A stretch of DNA of 64,000 nucleotides from Lacrimispora xylanisolvens (GCA_017084465.1 CP070896.1:3260501-3324500), one strand, 5' to 3'; shown: positions 45,369 to 55,805, numbered from the stretch's first letter. Numbers and translations are program-made. Notes: generated from the letters alone by a model not told the origin.

Positions 45369-47755
45369 TTATTTAAATGAAACAATGGTCACTCCGGAAT
45401 CACCTTCACCGAAGACGCCAAGCCGGAATTCTTTTACGTATTTTAATCTCTTCAAATGCTTATGCACTGCATTCTTTAAAGCACCGGTACCGCGTCCGTG
45501 GACCACCCGCACCTGGGGAAGATGGGCAAGATAAGCGTCGTCTAAATATTTGTCCAGCTGAGGGATCGCCTCATCTGTGGTCATACCGATTAAATTAATT
45601 TCAGGTGAAATGGAGAAGGATTTGGACATACGGGTAGAACTGCTTCCGCTTCCTGCCTTTTTTGCCCGGTTTTCTGACGATGCAGAAACGGAATCATCAT
45701 AAAGGAGCTCTAAGTCGGATATGTTAACCAGTGACCGTAAAATCCCCATTTGAACATATAAATCTCCTTTTGCATTGGGAAGGGAGTTTACAGTTCCGTT
45801 TAAGTTCATGCTTAAAACCTTTACTCCGTCTCCCAGCTTCAGTTTTTCGGGTCAATTCCCTTTTTCGGATTTTTCTGTTCTCTCTTTAGAGACAGGGAAG
45901 AGTCCACATCCTGAAGCTTGTTTCTTAACCGGCTTCGCTCTGCTTCCAGCTCTTTGCTTACTCCGGATTCGCTTGCCAGCTTATTGATCTGCCGTATGGT
46001 GGAATCTGCTGTATCCTTGGCATCCCGTAAGATTCTCTGCGCCTCTTCTCTGGCGTCTTTTATCATCTTATCCCGGCGCTCGTCAAGACGCTCCTCTTTC
46101 TGAGTCAGACGGGCTTTCAGCTGTTCCACTTCCAGCTTATAGGAGGCTATCTGAATTCTCTCTTTTTCAATAGTAACCCTGTTTTCCTCCAGATGCGTCA
46201 GAAGATCCTCAAAGGTTTCATCCTTTGCTTCCAGATGGTTTTTAGCCTCATCGATAATATAATCCGGGAGTCCCAGCTTCTTTGAGATGGCAAAGGCATT
46301 ACTTTTTCCCGGAACGCCGATGAGGATCCGGTAGGTGGGCTGCAGTGTTTCCACATTGAATTCGCAGCAGGCATTTTCCACACCTGGTGTAGTTAGTGCA
46401 AAGACCTTTAATTCGCTGTAATGGGTGGTTGCCATAGTGCGGCATTTCATATTGTGAAGGAAAGAAAGGATGGAGATTGCCAGGGCAGCTCCTTCCGTAG
46501 GATCTGTACCTGCTCCAAGCTCATCAAATAAGCAGAGAGAGTTACTGTCTGCCTGATTTAAAATCTGCACAATGTTTGTCATATGAGAGGAGAAGGTACT
46601 AAGGCTCTGCTCAATACTCTGTTCATCACCGATGTCAGCAAACACTTCATCAAATACGGATAGCTCAGACCCGTCAAATGCCGGAATGTGAAGACCGGAC
46701 TGCCCCATCAGAGTAAAAAGGCCTACTGTTTTTAATGATACCGTCTTACCGCCGGTATTTGGACCTGTTACAATTAAAAGGTCAAAGGTTTTTCCTAAAT
46801 GGATGTTGATGGGAACAACCTTTTTTGGGTCCAGCAGGGGATGACGGCCGTCTTTAATATGAATTTCATGTTTGGTGTTAAAAATTGGTTCACTGGCGTT
46901 GTAATGTTTGGCCAGTGCTGCTTTGGCGAAAATAAAATCCAGTTTTGTAAGAGTATGGAAGTTAGTCTCCAGCTCTTCTAGATAAGGCGCCAGCTGATTG
47001 CTTAAATCTGCCAGAATCATCTCGATTTCTTTCTGTTCCTGGATCTCCAGAGCTCTTAAATCGTTATTCAGCTTTACAATTGCCATAGGCTCAATAAATA
47101 AAGTGGAGCCGGTCGAGGACTGGTCATGAACCATTCCGGTTACCTGGGATTTGTGCTCCGCCTTTACCGGGAGACAATATCTTCCATCCCGCATGGTAAT
47201 AACGGCATCCTGTAAATAAGAACGGTTGGAATTTAAAATGGAGTTCATCTGTGTGTGAATCTTATCATTAATAGAACGCATGGAACGTCTGACATGGTGA
47301 AGGCCGGGGCTGGCATCATCACTGACCTCTTCCTCAGAAATGATACAGCGCTTGATCTCGTTGTTTACCGGAGTCAATGGCTCCAGAATGCGGAAAAATT
47401 CTTCCAGAGAATCTTCGGAAATCTCCTGATCCTCATGGCGGCCGTATGCCTTTGCTTTTGCGGATGCGCTAAGAAGGGAGCTGATGGATAAAATCTCAAT
47501 GATTCCAAGAGAACTTCCTACCTCCAGACGTTTTAAGGAAGCCCGGATATCTTTCACACCCCCAAATGAAATTCCGCCTTTTTGACGGACTCTTGTGACT
47601 GCATCAGTGGTTTCCTTTAAGGAAGTGGTTATTTCCTCAAAGTCAGTGGAAGGCACCAGTCTGCGGCACAGTTCTTTTCCTGATTCACAGGAAGCATATT
47701 CGGTGAGCTGTTCAATTATTTTATAGTATTCTAAAGTTTTCAGTGCTTGATTCAT
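45369..47755 (-). CDS. mutS2: Endonuclease MutS2 (one frameshift)
   Basis: About 793 residues, the normal length. The domain order is N-terminal MutS III core, an ATPase with Walker A VTGPNTGGKTVSLKTVG and Walker B LCLFDELGAGTDPTEGAALA, a coiled coil around residues 500-600, and a C-terminal Smr nuclease domain (LIGMTTDEAIPQLDKYLDDA, VRVVHGRGTGALK). The break is an A5 run (T5 at 45840-45844), where six As give PKKLKLGDGVKVL. The protein acts on recombination intermediates and stalled ribosomes in relatives. Intactness around the break argues for an indel. Confidence 0.93.
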
Positions 47756-47919
47756 AAGTTTATACCTTAATTATTCTGCTTTCTTTCTGGATATTTAACC
47801 GGCGTGAGAACCGGCTCTTGAATAATGGGATCGGTTACAGTATAGCATAGGAGAGACGAAAACTGCAATCCTCAGGTGATTGTTTTTCCCTGTTATTATG
47901 GTTGTTTCATATGTTTTTC

Positions 47920-47948
47920 TTGCATTAAACCGGGAAGAACCTTATAAT
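47920..47948 (+). promoter_or_regulatory. Promoter of the HtrA-like gene
   Basis: TTGCAT (47920-47925), a 17-bp spacer and a consensus TATAAT (47943-47948), about 30 nt before the start codon. Confidence 0.7.
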
Positions 47949-47980
47949 AGTACTTAGGTCTTCTGAAAAGGAGGGTAAGT

Positions 47981-49291
47981 ATGCCGGAAAATAACGGGCC
48001 AGACGATAGAAAGGCGGAGCCACGCCGTTTTATCAATGAAAAGATTGTAAAACAGCCCATGTCAAAAAAGGATATGCTGAAAAGATTTCTGGGTCTTTTA
48101 GTGACTGCAGTTATTTTCGGAATGGTTGCGGCGGTTACATTTGTCATATCCAAACCTGTAGCTGAGAGATTACTTGTGGGAGAATCCACCGGTGAGACGA
48201 CTCCGGTGACCATACCAAAGGATGAGCCTGAGACCGTTACTTCTGTTGCTGAAACTTCTACAACTGCGGCTGAGACAGAACCAATCGAGGATATTCTTAA
48301 GTCCGCTATGGAAAAGTATCCATTTTCCGTAGATGATTTAAGCACTCTTTACGGAAGCTTAAAATCTGTGGTTCAAAAGGCGGACAAGGGAATCGTTACG
48401 GTTCACTCCGTAAAGACTCAGACGGACTGGTTTAATAACCCGGTTGAAAACTCCGGACTTTTTTCGGGAGTTATCATTTCATCGGCTAATCAGGAGCTTC
48501 TAATTTTAACACCGGAAGGTGCAGTTGAGGATGCAGAAGCGATTCGTGTGGCTTTTTCCGACGGGACAGAGGTTCAGGGAAAGATTAAACAGACAGATAA
48601 GCTGTCTGGTATGGCGATTGTCAGCGTATCTACAGCGGAACTTAGCAGGACCCAGCTGGAAGATATGAAAGCAATTGAACTTGGCAACTCTTATTCGGTC
48701 AAGCAGGGAGATATTGTTGTTGCAATTGGCGGACCTGCAGGAATGGTTCATTCAACCGGATATGGTTTTATTTCTTTTATAACCAAGAATGTTCAGATCA
48801 TTGACGGAACGACAAGAATCCTGTATACCGATGTCAGAGGGAATGCCGGAGTGGGAACGTTTCTTATGAATACGTCCGGTCAGATTATCGGCTGGGTGAC
48901 GGATCAATATAAAAACGACAGCAGTAAAGATATGACCGCAGCCATGGCCATATCCGATTACAAGAGTATTCTGGAAAAGATAAGCAATGGTGCGCAATTC
49001 CCCTACTTTGGAATCAAAGGACAGGAGGTAAGCTCAGCCATGAACAGCAGCGGTATGCCTCTGGGAGTCTATGTAGTGGAAGTGAATACAGACAGCCCTG
49101 CTTACAATACAGGAATACAGAGCGGTGATATTATCACTGAGATGGGCGGAGCAGCCATTGTTACCATGAAGGATTTTCAGGTGGTTTTGGAAAAATCAAG
49201 TCCGGGACAGATCATTCCCGTGACTGTATCCCGCAATGGTCGGGAAGAATATAAAAAGATACAATATCAGGTAACCATCGGAGCCAGGTAA
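47981..49291 (+). CDS. HtrA/DegP-like membrane protein lacking the catalytic triad, with PDZ domain
   Basis: A 436-residue protein: a cytoplasmic tail, one membrane helix (about residues 38-58), a Thr/Glu-rich linker, a trypsin-like domain (about 120-330) and a PDZ domain (about 345-430, with GVYVVEVNTDSPAYNTGIQSG). Comparison with HtrA motifs shows each catalytic residue replaced: LTNxHVV reads LTPEGAV, the D of TDLAVLKV is lost (SGMAIVSV), and GNSGGPL reads GNAGVGTF with Ala for Ser. It should therefore bind and not cleave. The frame is intact and its promoter is strong, so it is likely used as a chaperone-like or scaffold protein. Confidence 0.82.
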   Translation: MPENNGPDDRKAEPRRFINEKIVKQPMSKKDMLKRFLGLLVTAVIFGMVAAVTFVISKPVAERLLVGESTGETTPVTIPKDEPETVTSVAETSTTAAETEPIEDILKSAMEKYPFSVDDLSTLYGSLKSVVQKADKGIVTVHSVKTQTDWFNNPVENSGLFSGVIISSANQELLILTPEGAVEDAEAIRVAFSDGTEVQGKIKQTDKLSGMAIVSVSTAELSRTQLEDMKAIELGNSYSVKQGDIVVAIGGPAGMVHSTGYGFISFITKNVQIIDGTTRILYTDVRGNAGVGTFLMNTSGQIIGWVTDQYKNDSSKDMTAAMAISDYKSILEKISNGAQFPYFGIKGQEVSSAMNSSGMPLGVYVVEVNTDSPAYNTGIQSGDIITEMGGAAIVTMKDFQVVLEKSSPGQIIPVTVSRNGREEYKKIQYQVTIGAR

Positions 49292-49337
49292 CTATCCTGG
49301 CTTCCTTGTTGCTGTCAGTGAGATATGGAGGAAAAAA

Positions 49338-50289
49338 ATGAAGTATATCGAATCATTCCGGGAAGGAATGCATGTTTCTGATGTTTATTTGTGCAAAAAC
49401 AGGCAGATTTCCCTGACAAAGTCAGGAAAGGAGTACGGCAACCTGATACTTCAGGATAAAACCGGCACTGTGGATGCTAAAATTTGGGATTTGGGATCCC
49501 CGGGTATCGGTAACTTTGAGACTCTGGATTATGTATACATAGATGCAGATGTTACGGTGTTCCAGAATTCCAATCAGCTGAATATTAAGAGAATCAGAAA
49601 AGCGGAAGAAGGAGAATATATCCCAGGGGATTATCTTCCTGTTTCCGGTAAAGATATAAAAGTGATGTTTGAAGAACTGGCAGGCTTTATCCGTTCTGTA
49701 AAAAGTCCTTATTACCGGGCTCTTTTAGAAAGCTTTTTCATAGAGGATCCTGCATTTGCCAAGGCATTCCAGTTTCATTCTGCAGCGAAGAGCGTACACC
49801 ATGGATTTGTAGGCGGACTGCTGGAACATACCCTGAGTGTAGTAAAGCTTTGTGATTATTATGCTGGATATTATCCTTTGATTAACCGGGATCTTTTGCT
49901 CACCGCTGCTATGTTCCATGACATCGGCAAGACAAAAGAACTTTCCACATTTCCGGAGAATGATTACACCGATGACGGGCAGCTTCTTGGACATATCATT
50001 ATCGGAACTGAGATGATAGGAGAGAGAATCCGTACAATTCCCGGTTTTCCTGAGAAGTCCGCTACCGAATTAAAGCATTGTATTCTGGCCCATCATGGAG
50101 AACTGGAATACGGTTCCCCGAAAAAAACCGGCTCTCATTGAGGCACTGGCTCTTAATTTTGCAGATAACACAGATGCAAAGATGGAGACCATGATTGAAG
50201 TGCTGAGAGCTGCTGGAGATAATAACGGCTGGCTGGGCTTTAACAGGCTGATGGATACAAATATCAGAAAGACTACAAACGAAATTTAA
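49338..50289 (+). CDS. yhaM: 3'-5' exoribonuclease YhaM (one frameshift)
   Basis: About 316 residues, the normal YhaM length. An N-terminal OB-fold (GNLILQDKTGTVDAKIWDL) precedes an HD domain with the metal-binding motifs SVHHGFVGGLLEHTLSV, MFHDIGKTKEL and HIIIGTEMIG and CILAHHGELEYGS. The break is the A7 run at 50121-50127; six As join PKKPALIEALALNFADN. This enzyme trims RNA and single-stranded DNA and takes part in RNA turnover. It is followed by a terminator. Confidence 0.92.
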
Positions 50290-50294
50290 ATGAT

Positions 50295-50335
50295 AAGGTG
50301 CTTAAGGAGGCTGTTTTCCTTAGCACCTTTTTTTT
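50295..50335 (+). terminator. Rho-independent terminator after yhaM
   Basis: AAGGTGCTTAAGGA pairs with TCCTTAGCACCTT (one bulge), followed by eight Ts. Confidence 0.9.
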
Positions 50336-50504
50336 GAATAATGACGATTACAGTGAATTTTAGAATTTCTTTCGTTTTCTGTGACAATCATTTTAAGATT
50401 GGTATTTTATCCTTAGAACATAGAGGAATAATCAGAGTGAGGTATAATAAATGCAAGGAACGCTGGGAGAAATCAGCGGATTATGATAGATAAGGAGAGA
50501 TCAC

Positions 50505-51218
50505 ATGGACGCAAACCACATCTTATTAGTTGAAGATGACAAAGAAATCAGGCAGGGAGTGGAAATATACTTAAGAAGTCAGGGATACGAAGTGTTTCAG
50601 GCGGCAGACGGAGTAGAGGGATTAAAGATTCTGGAGCAGGAGGAAATACATCTGGCTATTGTAGACGTCATGATGCCTCGTATGGATGGAATCACCATGA
50701 CTGTGAAGCTGCGGGAAAAACATGATTTTCCGGTTATTATTCTGTCCGCCAAATCGGAAGAGGTGGATAAAATTATGGGTCTCAACATTGGTGCAGATGA
50801 CTATGTTGCAAAACCATTTACCCCCATGGAGCTTCTTGCCAGAGTAAATTCCCAGTTAAGACGGTACAGAAAGTATATGGATATGCTGGAAGCAAAAGAA
50901 CAAAAAGAAAAAAGCAATGTCTATTCCATTGGAGGGCTGGAATTAAATGAAGATACGGTTGAGGTTACTGTAGATGAAAAGCTGGTAAAGCTGACTCCCA
51001 TTGAATTTAAAATCCTTGCGCTTCTTATGAAAAATCCTGGAAGGGTATTTTCTGCGGAAGAAATTTATGAAAGAGTATGGAATGAACGGGCAATTAATAC
51101 CGATACCATTATGGTGCACATAAGGAAAATCCGGGAAAAGATTGAATTAAATCCGAAGGAACCGAAATATTTGAAGGTGGTGTGGGGAGTTGGATATAAA
51201 ATTGAAAAACAGGCATAG
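50505..51218 (+). CDS. OmpR family response regulator
   Basis: A 237-residue regulator, unbroken. The receiver has HILLVEDDKEIRQ, phospho-acceptor Asp in LAIVDVMMPRMDG, and the Lys in DDYVAKPFTPMEL. The winged helix (VKLTPIEFKILALLMKNPGRVFSAEEIYERVWN, with TDTIMVHIRKIREKI) completes it. It overlaps the start of the next gene by 29 nt, a coupled pair with the kinase. Its VanR/KdpE-like layout is common in Lachnospiraceae; targets are unknown. Confidence 0.92.
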   Translation: MDANHILLVEDDKEIRQGVEIYLRSQGYEVFQAADGVEGLKILEQEEIHLAIVDVMMPRMDGITMTVKLREKHDFPVIILSAKSEEVDKIMGLNIGADDYVAKPFTPMELLARVNSQLRRYRKYMDMLEAKEQKEKSNVYSIGGLELNEDTVEVTVDEKLVKLTPIEFKILALLMKNPGRVFSAEEIYERVWNERAINTDTIMVHIRKIREKIELNPKEPKYLKVVWGVGYKIEKQA

Positions 51219-53433
51219 AATCAGCGGGCTACTGGCCGCGGCGGTTATTTTTGCTGCAGCATTTGCAATGGTGGAACTTTATCCTTACTTTGAAAATGAG
51301 TCTTCCAGAAATGGGGCTCCGATCTACGAAGAGAGTGCTTTTTTAAAACATCTTATAAACGGCAATTATGTTTTGGCATTGGAAGATGCACAGAAAGAGC
51401 AGAATAAAATTCTTTCGCCCTTTCAGTATTTTTTACCAGAGGCTGAGGCAGAATTAAAAGCGGCAAACAGTGATAGTAGCGAAGTAAGTACAGCCACTGA
51501 ATTATCTGGATCTACTTCATCGAATATCCAGATAACGAAAGATGAAGGAGACGGTGAGGACGAAAGAACAGAATATTTAAGGGGACTTCGCAAAAACAGC
51601 ATCCGTGAATTTGAAAACTGGAACCGTAGTTTTGGGAATATCCGCAATTCCATTGATTATCAGATGATAGATGAAAACGGAAAAGTGATCATGGATCATG
51701 CAGAAGGACGGTTTATACCCAATAACAGTTATTATGTTTTTCAGGCAGTTTTACATTACGATGAACTTGGGCGCATGGATATCAGCTGTGTGAGAGGGGA
51801 AAATACAGCTTACTTACTCAATACGCTTCAGGATTTTGGAGATAAGGATCCTATGGAAAGCTATTATGATGACTATTTCCAAAAGGGTACTCTAAAACTG
51901 TCCAATCCACGGAATATGACATTTGCCTATGGTATGTCAGAGCAGCAGATTTCATCATTCAAAGATACCAGTGGGAATATCTGGACTGCTTATGAAAACT
52001 CGGGGAGTGTTACCCGTATCTTTATCGGACTGGTATGCGCCGTAGCCGCTCTTGCATTTCTGTTTTCCTGTATGGATGTGAATCTGGCTGATGGAAATGC
52101 TATTTTAAGAACCCCATTGGAACTGGTGATTGGAATCGTAGCCGGCTCGGTTGCTTTTGGAGCGGGACTTACAAGTCTGGTTGCAGTGACAAACCGGGGT
52201 GATTTATACAGTGCGCTGTTACGTGCCAATTTTATTCCTAAAGCAGCAGATATCATGGTTAAACTGTGGAATCTTCTCTGGTGGGCAGTGCCTTTTGCAG
52301 TGATTTACTGGGCAGTCCTGTGTATGAGAGACGTGTTTCACATAGGCATCACCCGTTATTATAAGGAGAGGACCTTATGCGGGTTATTCTGTGGCTGGGT
52401 AGTAAACTGCCTGAAAAAATTGTATCGATATTTAGGAAACATTAATCTACAGGAATCAGACCGTACAATCTTTAAAATTGCAGCTGTAAATTTTATTGTA
52501 CTTACTATCTTATGCAGTCTTTGGTTTTTGGGTATCGGAGCATTATTCCTTTACTCCATCATTCTGTTTTTCGTGATGAGAAAATATTATCTTGATTTAA
52601 GTAGAAAATACAACATGCTGTTGAAAGCTACCAATCAGATAGCGGAAGGAAATTTAGAGGTTGTAATTGAAGAGGATTTAGGTGTATTTGAACCATTTAA
52701 AATAGAAATACAAAAGATTCAGAGCGGTCTTAAGGGAGTGGTTGATGAAGAAGTCAAAAGCCAGAAGTTAAAAACTGATTTAATCAGCAATATGTCTCAC
52801 GATTTAAAAACACCCCTTACTGCCATAATAACCTATGTAAATTTATTAAAGGATGATCATGCAACTCCGGAACAACGAAAAGCCTATATCGATATTCTGG
52901 AACAGAAATCCATGCGGTTAAAGGCTCTGATCGAGGATTTATTTGAGATCAGCAAGGCGAACAGCAACAATGTAACACTGGATCTGGAGGATGTTGATAT
53001 TGTCAGTCTGTTAAAAGAGGTTAGTTTTGAACTTAGCGATAAGATTGAGGAATCCACCATTGATTTTCGCTGGAATCTGCCGGATGAGAAAATTATTCTT
53101 TCTCTGGACAGTCAGAAGACTTACCGGATTTTTGATAACCTGCTGACTAACATTATCAAATATGCCATGCCAGGAACCCGGGCTTACATTGATATGAGAA
53201 AAGAAAATGACTGGGTGGAGATCATATTAAAAAACATATCAGCTGCAGAGCTGACCTTTAATCCTGAGGAGATAACCGAACGTTTTGCCAGAGGAGATCA
53301 GGCGCGCAATACAGAAGGGTCCGGTCTTGGTATGGCAATCGCCAAAAGCTTTGTGGAGCTGCAGAACGGAAAACTCACCGTTGAAACAGAAGCCGATTTA
53401 TTCCGTGTGACCATACGCTGGCCAATTATGTAA
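51190..53433 (+). CDS. Sensor histidine kinase, large membrane type
   Basis: A 747-residue kinase. An N-terminal helix (about residues 12-30), an extracellular region of about 230 residues, and several further helices between residues 275 and 470 precede a HisKA domain with LISNMSHDLKTPLTAIITYVNLL (phospho-His) and a HATPase_c domain with RIFDNLLTNIIKYA and GSGLGMAIAKSF. The start is TTG 51190, overlapping the regulator; an in-frame TTG at 51202 is an alternative. The multi-helix sensor suggests membrane or small-molecule sensing. The pair is followed by the nagA unit. Confidence 0.88.
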   Translation: MDIKLKNRHRISGLLAAAVIFAAAFAMVELYPYFENESSRNGAPIYEESAFLKHLINGNYVLALEDAQKEQNKILSPFQYFLPEAEAELKAANSDSSEVSTATELSGSTSSNIQITKDEGDGEDERTEYLRGLRKNSIREFENWNRSFGNIRNSIDYQMIDENGKVIMDHAEGRFIPNNSYYVFQAVLHYDELGRMDISCVRGENTAYLLNTLQDFGDKDPMESYYDDYFQKGTLKLSNPRNMTFAYGMSEQQISSFKDTSGNIWTAYENSGSVTRIFIGLVCAVAALAFLFSCMDVNLADGNAILRTPLELVIGIVAGSVAFGAGLTSLVAVTNRGDLYSALLRANFIPKAADIMVKLWNLLWWAVPFAVIYWAVLCMRDVFHIGITRYYKERTLCGLFCGWVVNCLKKLYRYLGNINLQESDRTIFKIAAVNFIVLTILCSLWFLGIGALFLYSIILFFVMRKYYLDLSRKYNMLLKATNQIAEGNLEVVIEEDLGVFEPFKIEIQKIQSGLKGVVDEEVKSQKLKTDLISNMSHDLKTPLTAIITYVNLLKDDHATPEQRKAYIDILEQKSMRLKALIEDLFEISKANSNNVTLDLEDVDIVSLLKEVSFELSDKIEESTIDFRWNLPDEKIILSLDSQKTYRIFDNLLTNIIKYAMPGTRAYIDMRKENDWVEIILKNISAAELTFNPEEITERFARGDQARNTEGSGLGMAIAKSFVELQNGKLTVETEADLFRVTIRWPIM

Positions 53434-53484
53434 GGATATAATTTCTAAAATAAAGAAAAAAATAAAAAAAATTTCCGAAACTTC

Positions 53485-53513
53485 TTGAAAACCGGAAAGC
53501 AACTGTATATACT
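53485..53513 (+). promoter_or_regulatory. nagA promoter
   Basis: TTGAAA (53485-53490) and TATACT (53508-53513), spacer 17 bp, about 65 nt before nagA. Confidence 0.6.
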
Positions 53514-53520
53514 GAAAGAA

Positions 53521-53536
53521 AGGTCAGGTTTGACCT
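53521..53536. promoter_or_regulatory. Inverted-repeat operator candidate upstream of nagA
   Basis: AGGTCA and TGACCT are perfect arms separated by GGTT, lying at the expected transcription start. A NagR/GntR-type repressor could bind here; none is encoded in this window. Confidence 0.45.
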
Positions 53537-53579
53537 GTCACATCAGTATAGTGATCGGGAAAGAAAGAGGGGTAGGAAT

Positions 53580-54740
53580 ATGATAATACAGAGCAGACGC
53601 GTATGGATTGCAGGACAGTTTATTCCGGCACAGCTTGAGCTGGCGGAAGGAAAAATAACAGCAGTAAACGGGTATGGAACCCAGCCAGCCGACCGTGATT
53701 ATGGAAATGATCGGATCGTACCGGGGTTTATCGATATTCATACTCATGGAGCCTATGGCTATGATACCAATGACGGTGAGCCTCAGGGCCTGAGGGACTG
53801 GATTAAAAGAATTCCCGAAGAGGGGGTTACTTCACTTTTACCCACAACAGTGACGCAGATGCCAGGAGTTTTGGAAAAAGCAGTTTCCAATATCGCCAAT
53901 GTTGTAAATGATGGTTATGAGGGTGCCGAGATTCTGGGTATTCATTTTGAGGGCCCTTATCTGGATATGAAGTATAAAGGAGCACAGCCTCCCGAAGCCA
54001 TAGCAAAGCCCTCAGTGGAACAGTTTGAAAGTTATCAAAAAGCAGCAAAAGGAAAGATTAAATATATTACTCTTGCTCCTGAACGGGATGAAAACTTTGC
54101 TCTTACAAAATATTGTAAAAAGCATGGAGTAGTGGTAAGTATGGGGCATTCGGCTGCTACGTATGACCAGGCTCTCATGGGAATTGCCAACGGCGCCACC
54201 TCCATGACCCATGTCTATAACGGCATGACCCCCTATCATCACCGGGATCCGGGGCTGGTGGGGACAGCACTCAGAGTACGGGATATTTACGGCGAAATCA
54301 TCTGTGATGGCTGTCACAGCCACCTGGCCGCTTTAAACAACTATTATACGGCTAAGGGCAGGGACTATGCCATCATGATCAGCGATTCCCTGAGAGCCAA
54401 AAACTGTCCGGCAGGAGGTCAGTATCAGCTGGGCGGCCATGATATCGAGGTCAGGGAAAATGGTCTTGCTTACTTAAAGGGAACGGAAACCATTGCAGGA
54501 AGTACCTTGAAGATGAACAAGGGCTTAAAACTTCTGGTAGAGGAAGCTTTGGTGCCTTTTGATTCTGCTCTCAATTCCTGTACTATAAACCCTGCAAAGT
54601 GTCTTGGAGTGGATGACAGAAAAGGGCGCCTGAATGCCGGATACGATGCGGATCTTGTGGTGCTCAGTGATTCCTATGAAGTCGTTCAGACCTATTGCAG
54701 AGGAGTGGGAATGGTTGATGAGACAGATGGCCAATCTTAA
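53580..54740 (+). CDS. nagA: N-acetylglucosamine-6-phosphate deacetylase
   Basis: Amidohydrolase that removes acetate from GlcNAc-6-P, making GlcN-6-P. The 386-residue protein has FIDIHTHGAYGYDT (metal HxH), HFEGPYLDMKYKGA with the metal Glu, VSMGHSAATYDQA and SMTHVYNGMTPYHHRDPG with metal His residues, and a catalytic Asp expected in MISDSLRA. GGGGTAGG precedes the start. It stands alone with its own promoter and operator-like repeat; nagB is not in the window. Confidence 0.92.
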   Translation: MIIQSRRVWIAGQFIPAQLELAEGKITAVNGYGTQPADRDYGNDRIVPGFIDIHTHGAYGYDTNDGEPQGLRDWIKRIPEEGVTSLLPTTVTQMPGVLEKAVSNIANVVNDGYEGAEILGIHFEGPYLDMKYKGAQPPEAIAKPSVEQFESYQKAAKGKIKYITLAPERDENFALTKYCKKHGVVVSMGHSAATYDQALMGIANGATSMTHVYNGMTPYHHRDPGLVGTALRVRDIYGEIICDGCHSHLAALNNYYTAKGRDYAIMISDSLRAKNCPAGGQYQLGGHDIEVRENGLAYLKGTETIAGSTLKMNKGLKLLVEEALVPFDSALNSCTINPAKCLGVDDRKGRLNAGYDADLVVLSDSYEVVQTYCRGVGMVDETDGQS

Positions 54741-54792
54741 AAATTGTGGAAAGTGCACAAAAAACGATCTCTGAATATGTTATGATACACAG

Positions 54793-54822
54793 TTGTTATA
54801 ACTTGATGTAATATGTTATACT
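54793..54822 (+). promoter_or_regulatory. Promoter of the licT-bglP operon
   Basis: TTGTTA (54793-54798), an 18-bp spacer and TATACT (54817-54822), just upstream of the antiterminator leader. Confidence 0.55.
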
Positions 54823-54836
54823 AGTATTACTATAAC

Positions 54837-54865
54837 GGGATTGTAACTGTACAGCAGGCAACACC
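54837..54865 (+). promoter_or_regulatory. Ribonucleic antiterminator (RAT) site
   Basis: GGGATTGTAACTG and AGGCAACACC match the RAT consensus bound by LicT/BglG proteins. The last few bases form the first strand of the terminator that follows, so binding of the regulator prevents it. Confidence 0.85.
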
Positions 54866-54913
54866 TAAATTAGTGTGCGTATAGAATTATGCATACTAAT
54901 TTAGGTGTTTTTT
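54861..54913 (+). terminator. Conditional terminator of the beta-glucoside operon
   Basis: ACACCTAAATTAGT pairs with ACTAATTTAGGTGT (14 bp), followed by six Ts. It is 24 nt before licT and overlaps the RAT by five bases. Confidence 0.88.
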
Positions 54914-54936
54914 ATTTATTAAGGAGGAATCGGAAG

Positions 54937-55797
54937 ATGAATTATCATGTTAAAAAAATATACAACAATAATATTATTTTAGCCGAAGATGATAAAATGT
55001 CTGAAGTGATACTCTTAGGAAGAGGAATTGCATTTCAGAAACAGATTGGAGATCTGGCGGACATTGATAAGATTGATAAAAAATTTATATTTGAATCCCC
55101 CGAAACCTATTCTAAATATATTACATTACTCAAAGAAGTTCCATTAAATCAGGTAGAGCTGGCAAATAAAATTATAGAACAGGCACAAATAGAACTGGGC
55201 GTCACATTTCACGACAGTATTTATATTGGATTGACAGACCACATCAGCTATACCATATCCAGATATAAAACAGGTCTGACTATAAAAAATGCCTTACTCT
55301 GGGAGATAAAAAATTATTATTCAAAGGAATATGAGGCGGCACGTAATTCACTCGAACTGATCAGGTATTATGAAAAAATCCATTTGTCTGATGATGAAAT
55401 TGGATTCATTGCTCTTCATTTTATAAATGCTCAACAGAATGGGGAAGAGATTCAGCAGACAATGGCAGTGGCTGAAATCGAACATGACATACTAAACCTT
55501 GTTAAATACCATTATCAGATCGAATTAAATGAAGATACATTAAACTACAGCCGTTTTGTTACTCACATTCGCTTTTTTGCCAGAAGGCTGTTAAAAAAAG
55601 AGATATTTATGTCAGATGATGATTTTCTTTATGATCAGATCGTAATGAAAATGCCTCAGGCAAAGGCGTGTGCGGATAAAGTAAAGGACTATTTCATTAA
55701 AAAATATGACATTACGATTTCCCAGGAGGAAATGATTTATTTTATGCTGCATATCAACCGGGTTGCAGAACGGGAAAGGAAAGACAGTAAAAGCTAA
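54937..55797 (+). CDS. licT: PRD-containing transcriptional antiterminator, LicT/BglG family
   Basis: A 286-residue antiterminator: RNA-binding CAT domain (about residues 1-55, MNYHVKKIYNNNIILAEDD), PRD1 (about 65-170, with DHISYTISRYKTG) and PRD2 (about 172-280, with VTHIRFFARRLLKK). The PRDs hold His residues that PTS components phosphorylate, linking activity to substrate supply. AAGGAGG precedes ATG 54937; an in-frame ATG at 54889 lies inside the terminator. It autoregulates through the upstream RAT and governs the permease and glucosidase genes. Confidence 0.9.
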   Translation: MNYHVKKIYNNNIILAEDDKMSEVILLGRGIAFQKQIGDLADIDKIDKKFIFESPETYSKYITLLKEVPLNQVELANKIIEQAQIELGVTFHDSIYIGLTDHISYTISRYKTGLTIKNALLWEIKNYYSKEYEAARNSLELIRYYEKIHLSDDEIGFIALHFINAQQNGEEIQQTMAVAEIEHDILNLVKYHYQIELNEDTLNYSRFVTHIRFFARRLLKKEIFMSDDDFLYDQIVMKMPQAKACADKVKDYFIKKYDITISQEEMIYFMLHINRVAERERKDSKS

Positions 55798-55805
55798 GGA
55801 TATAA

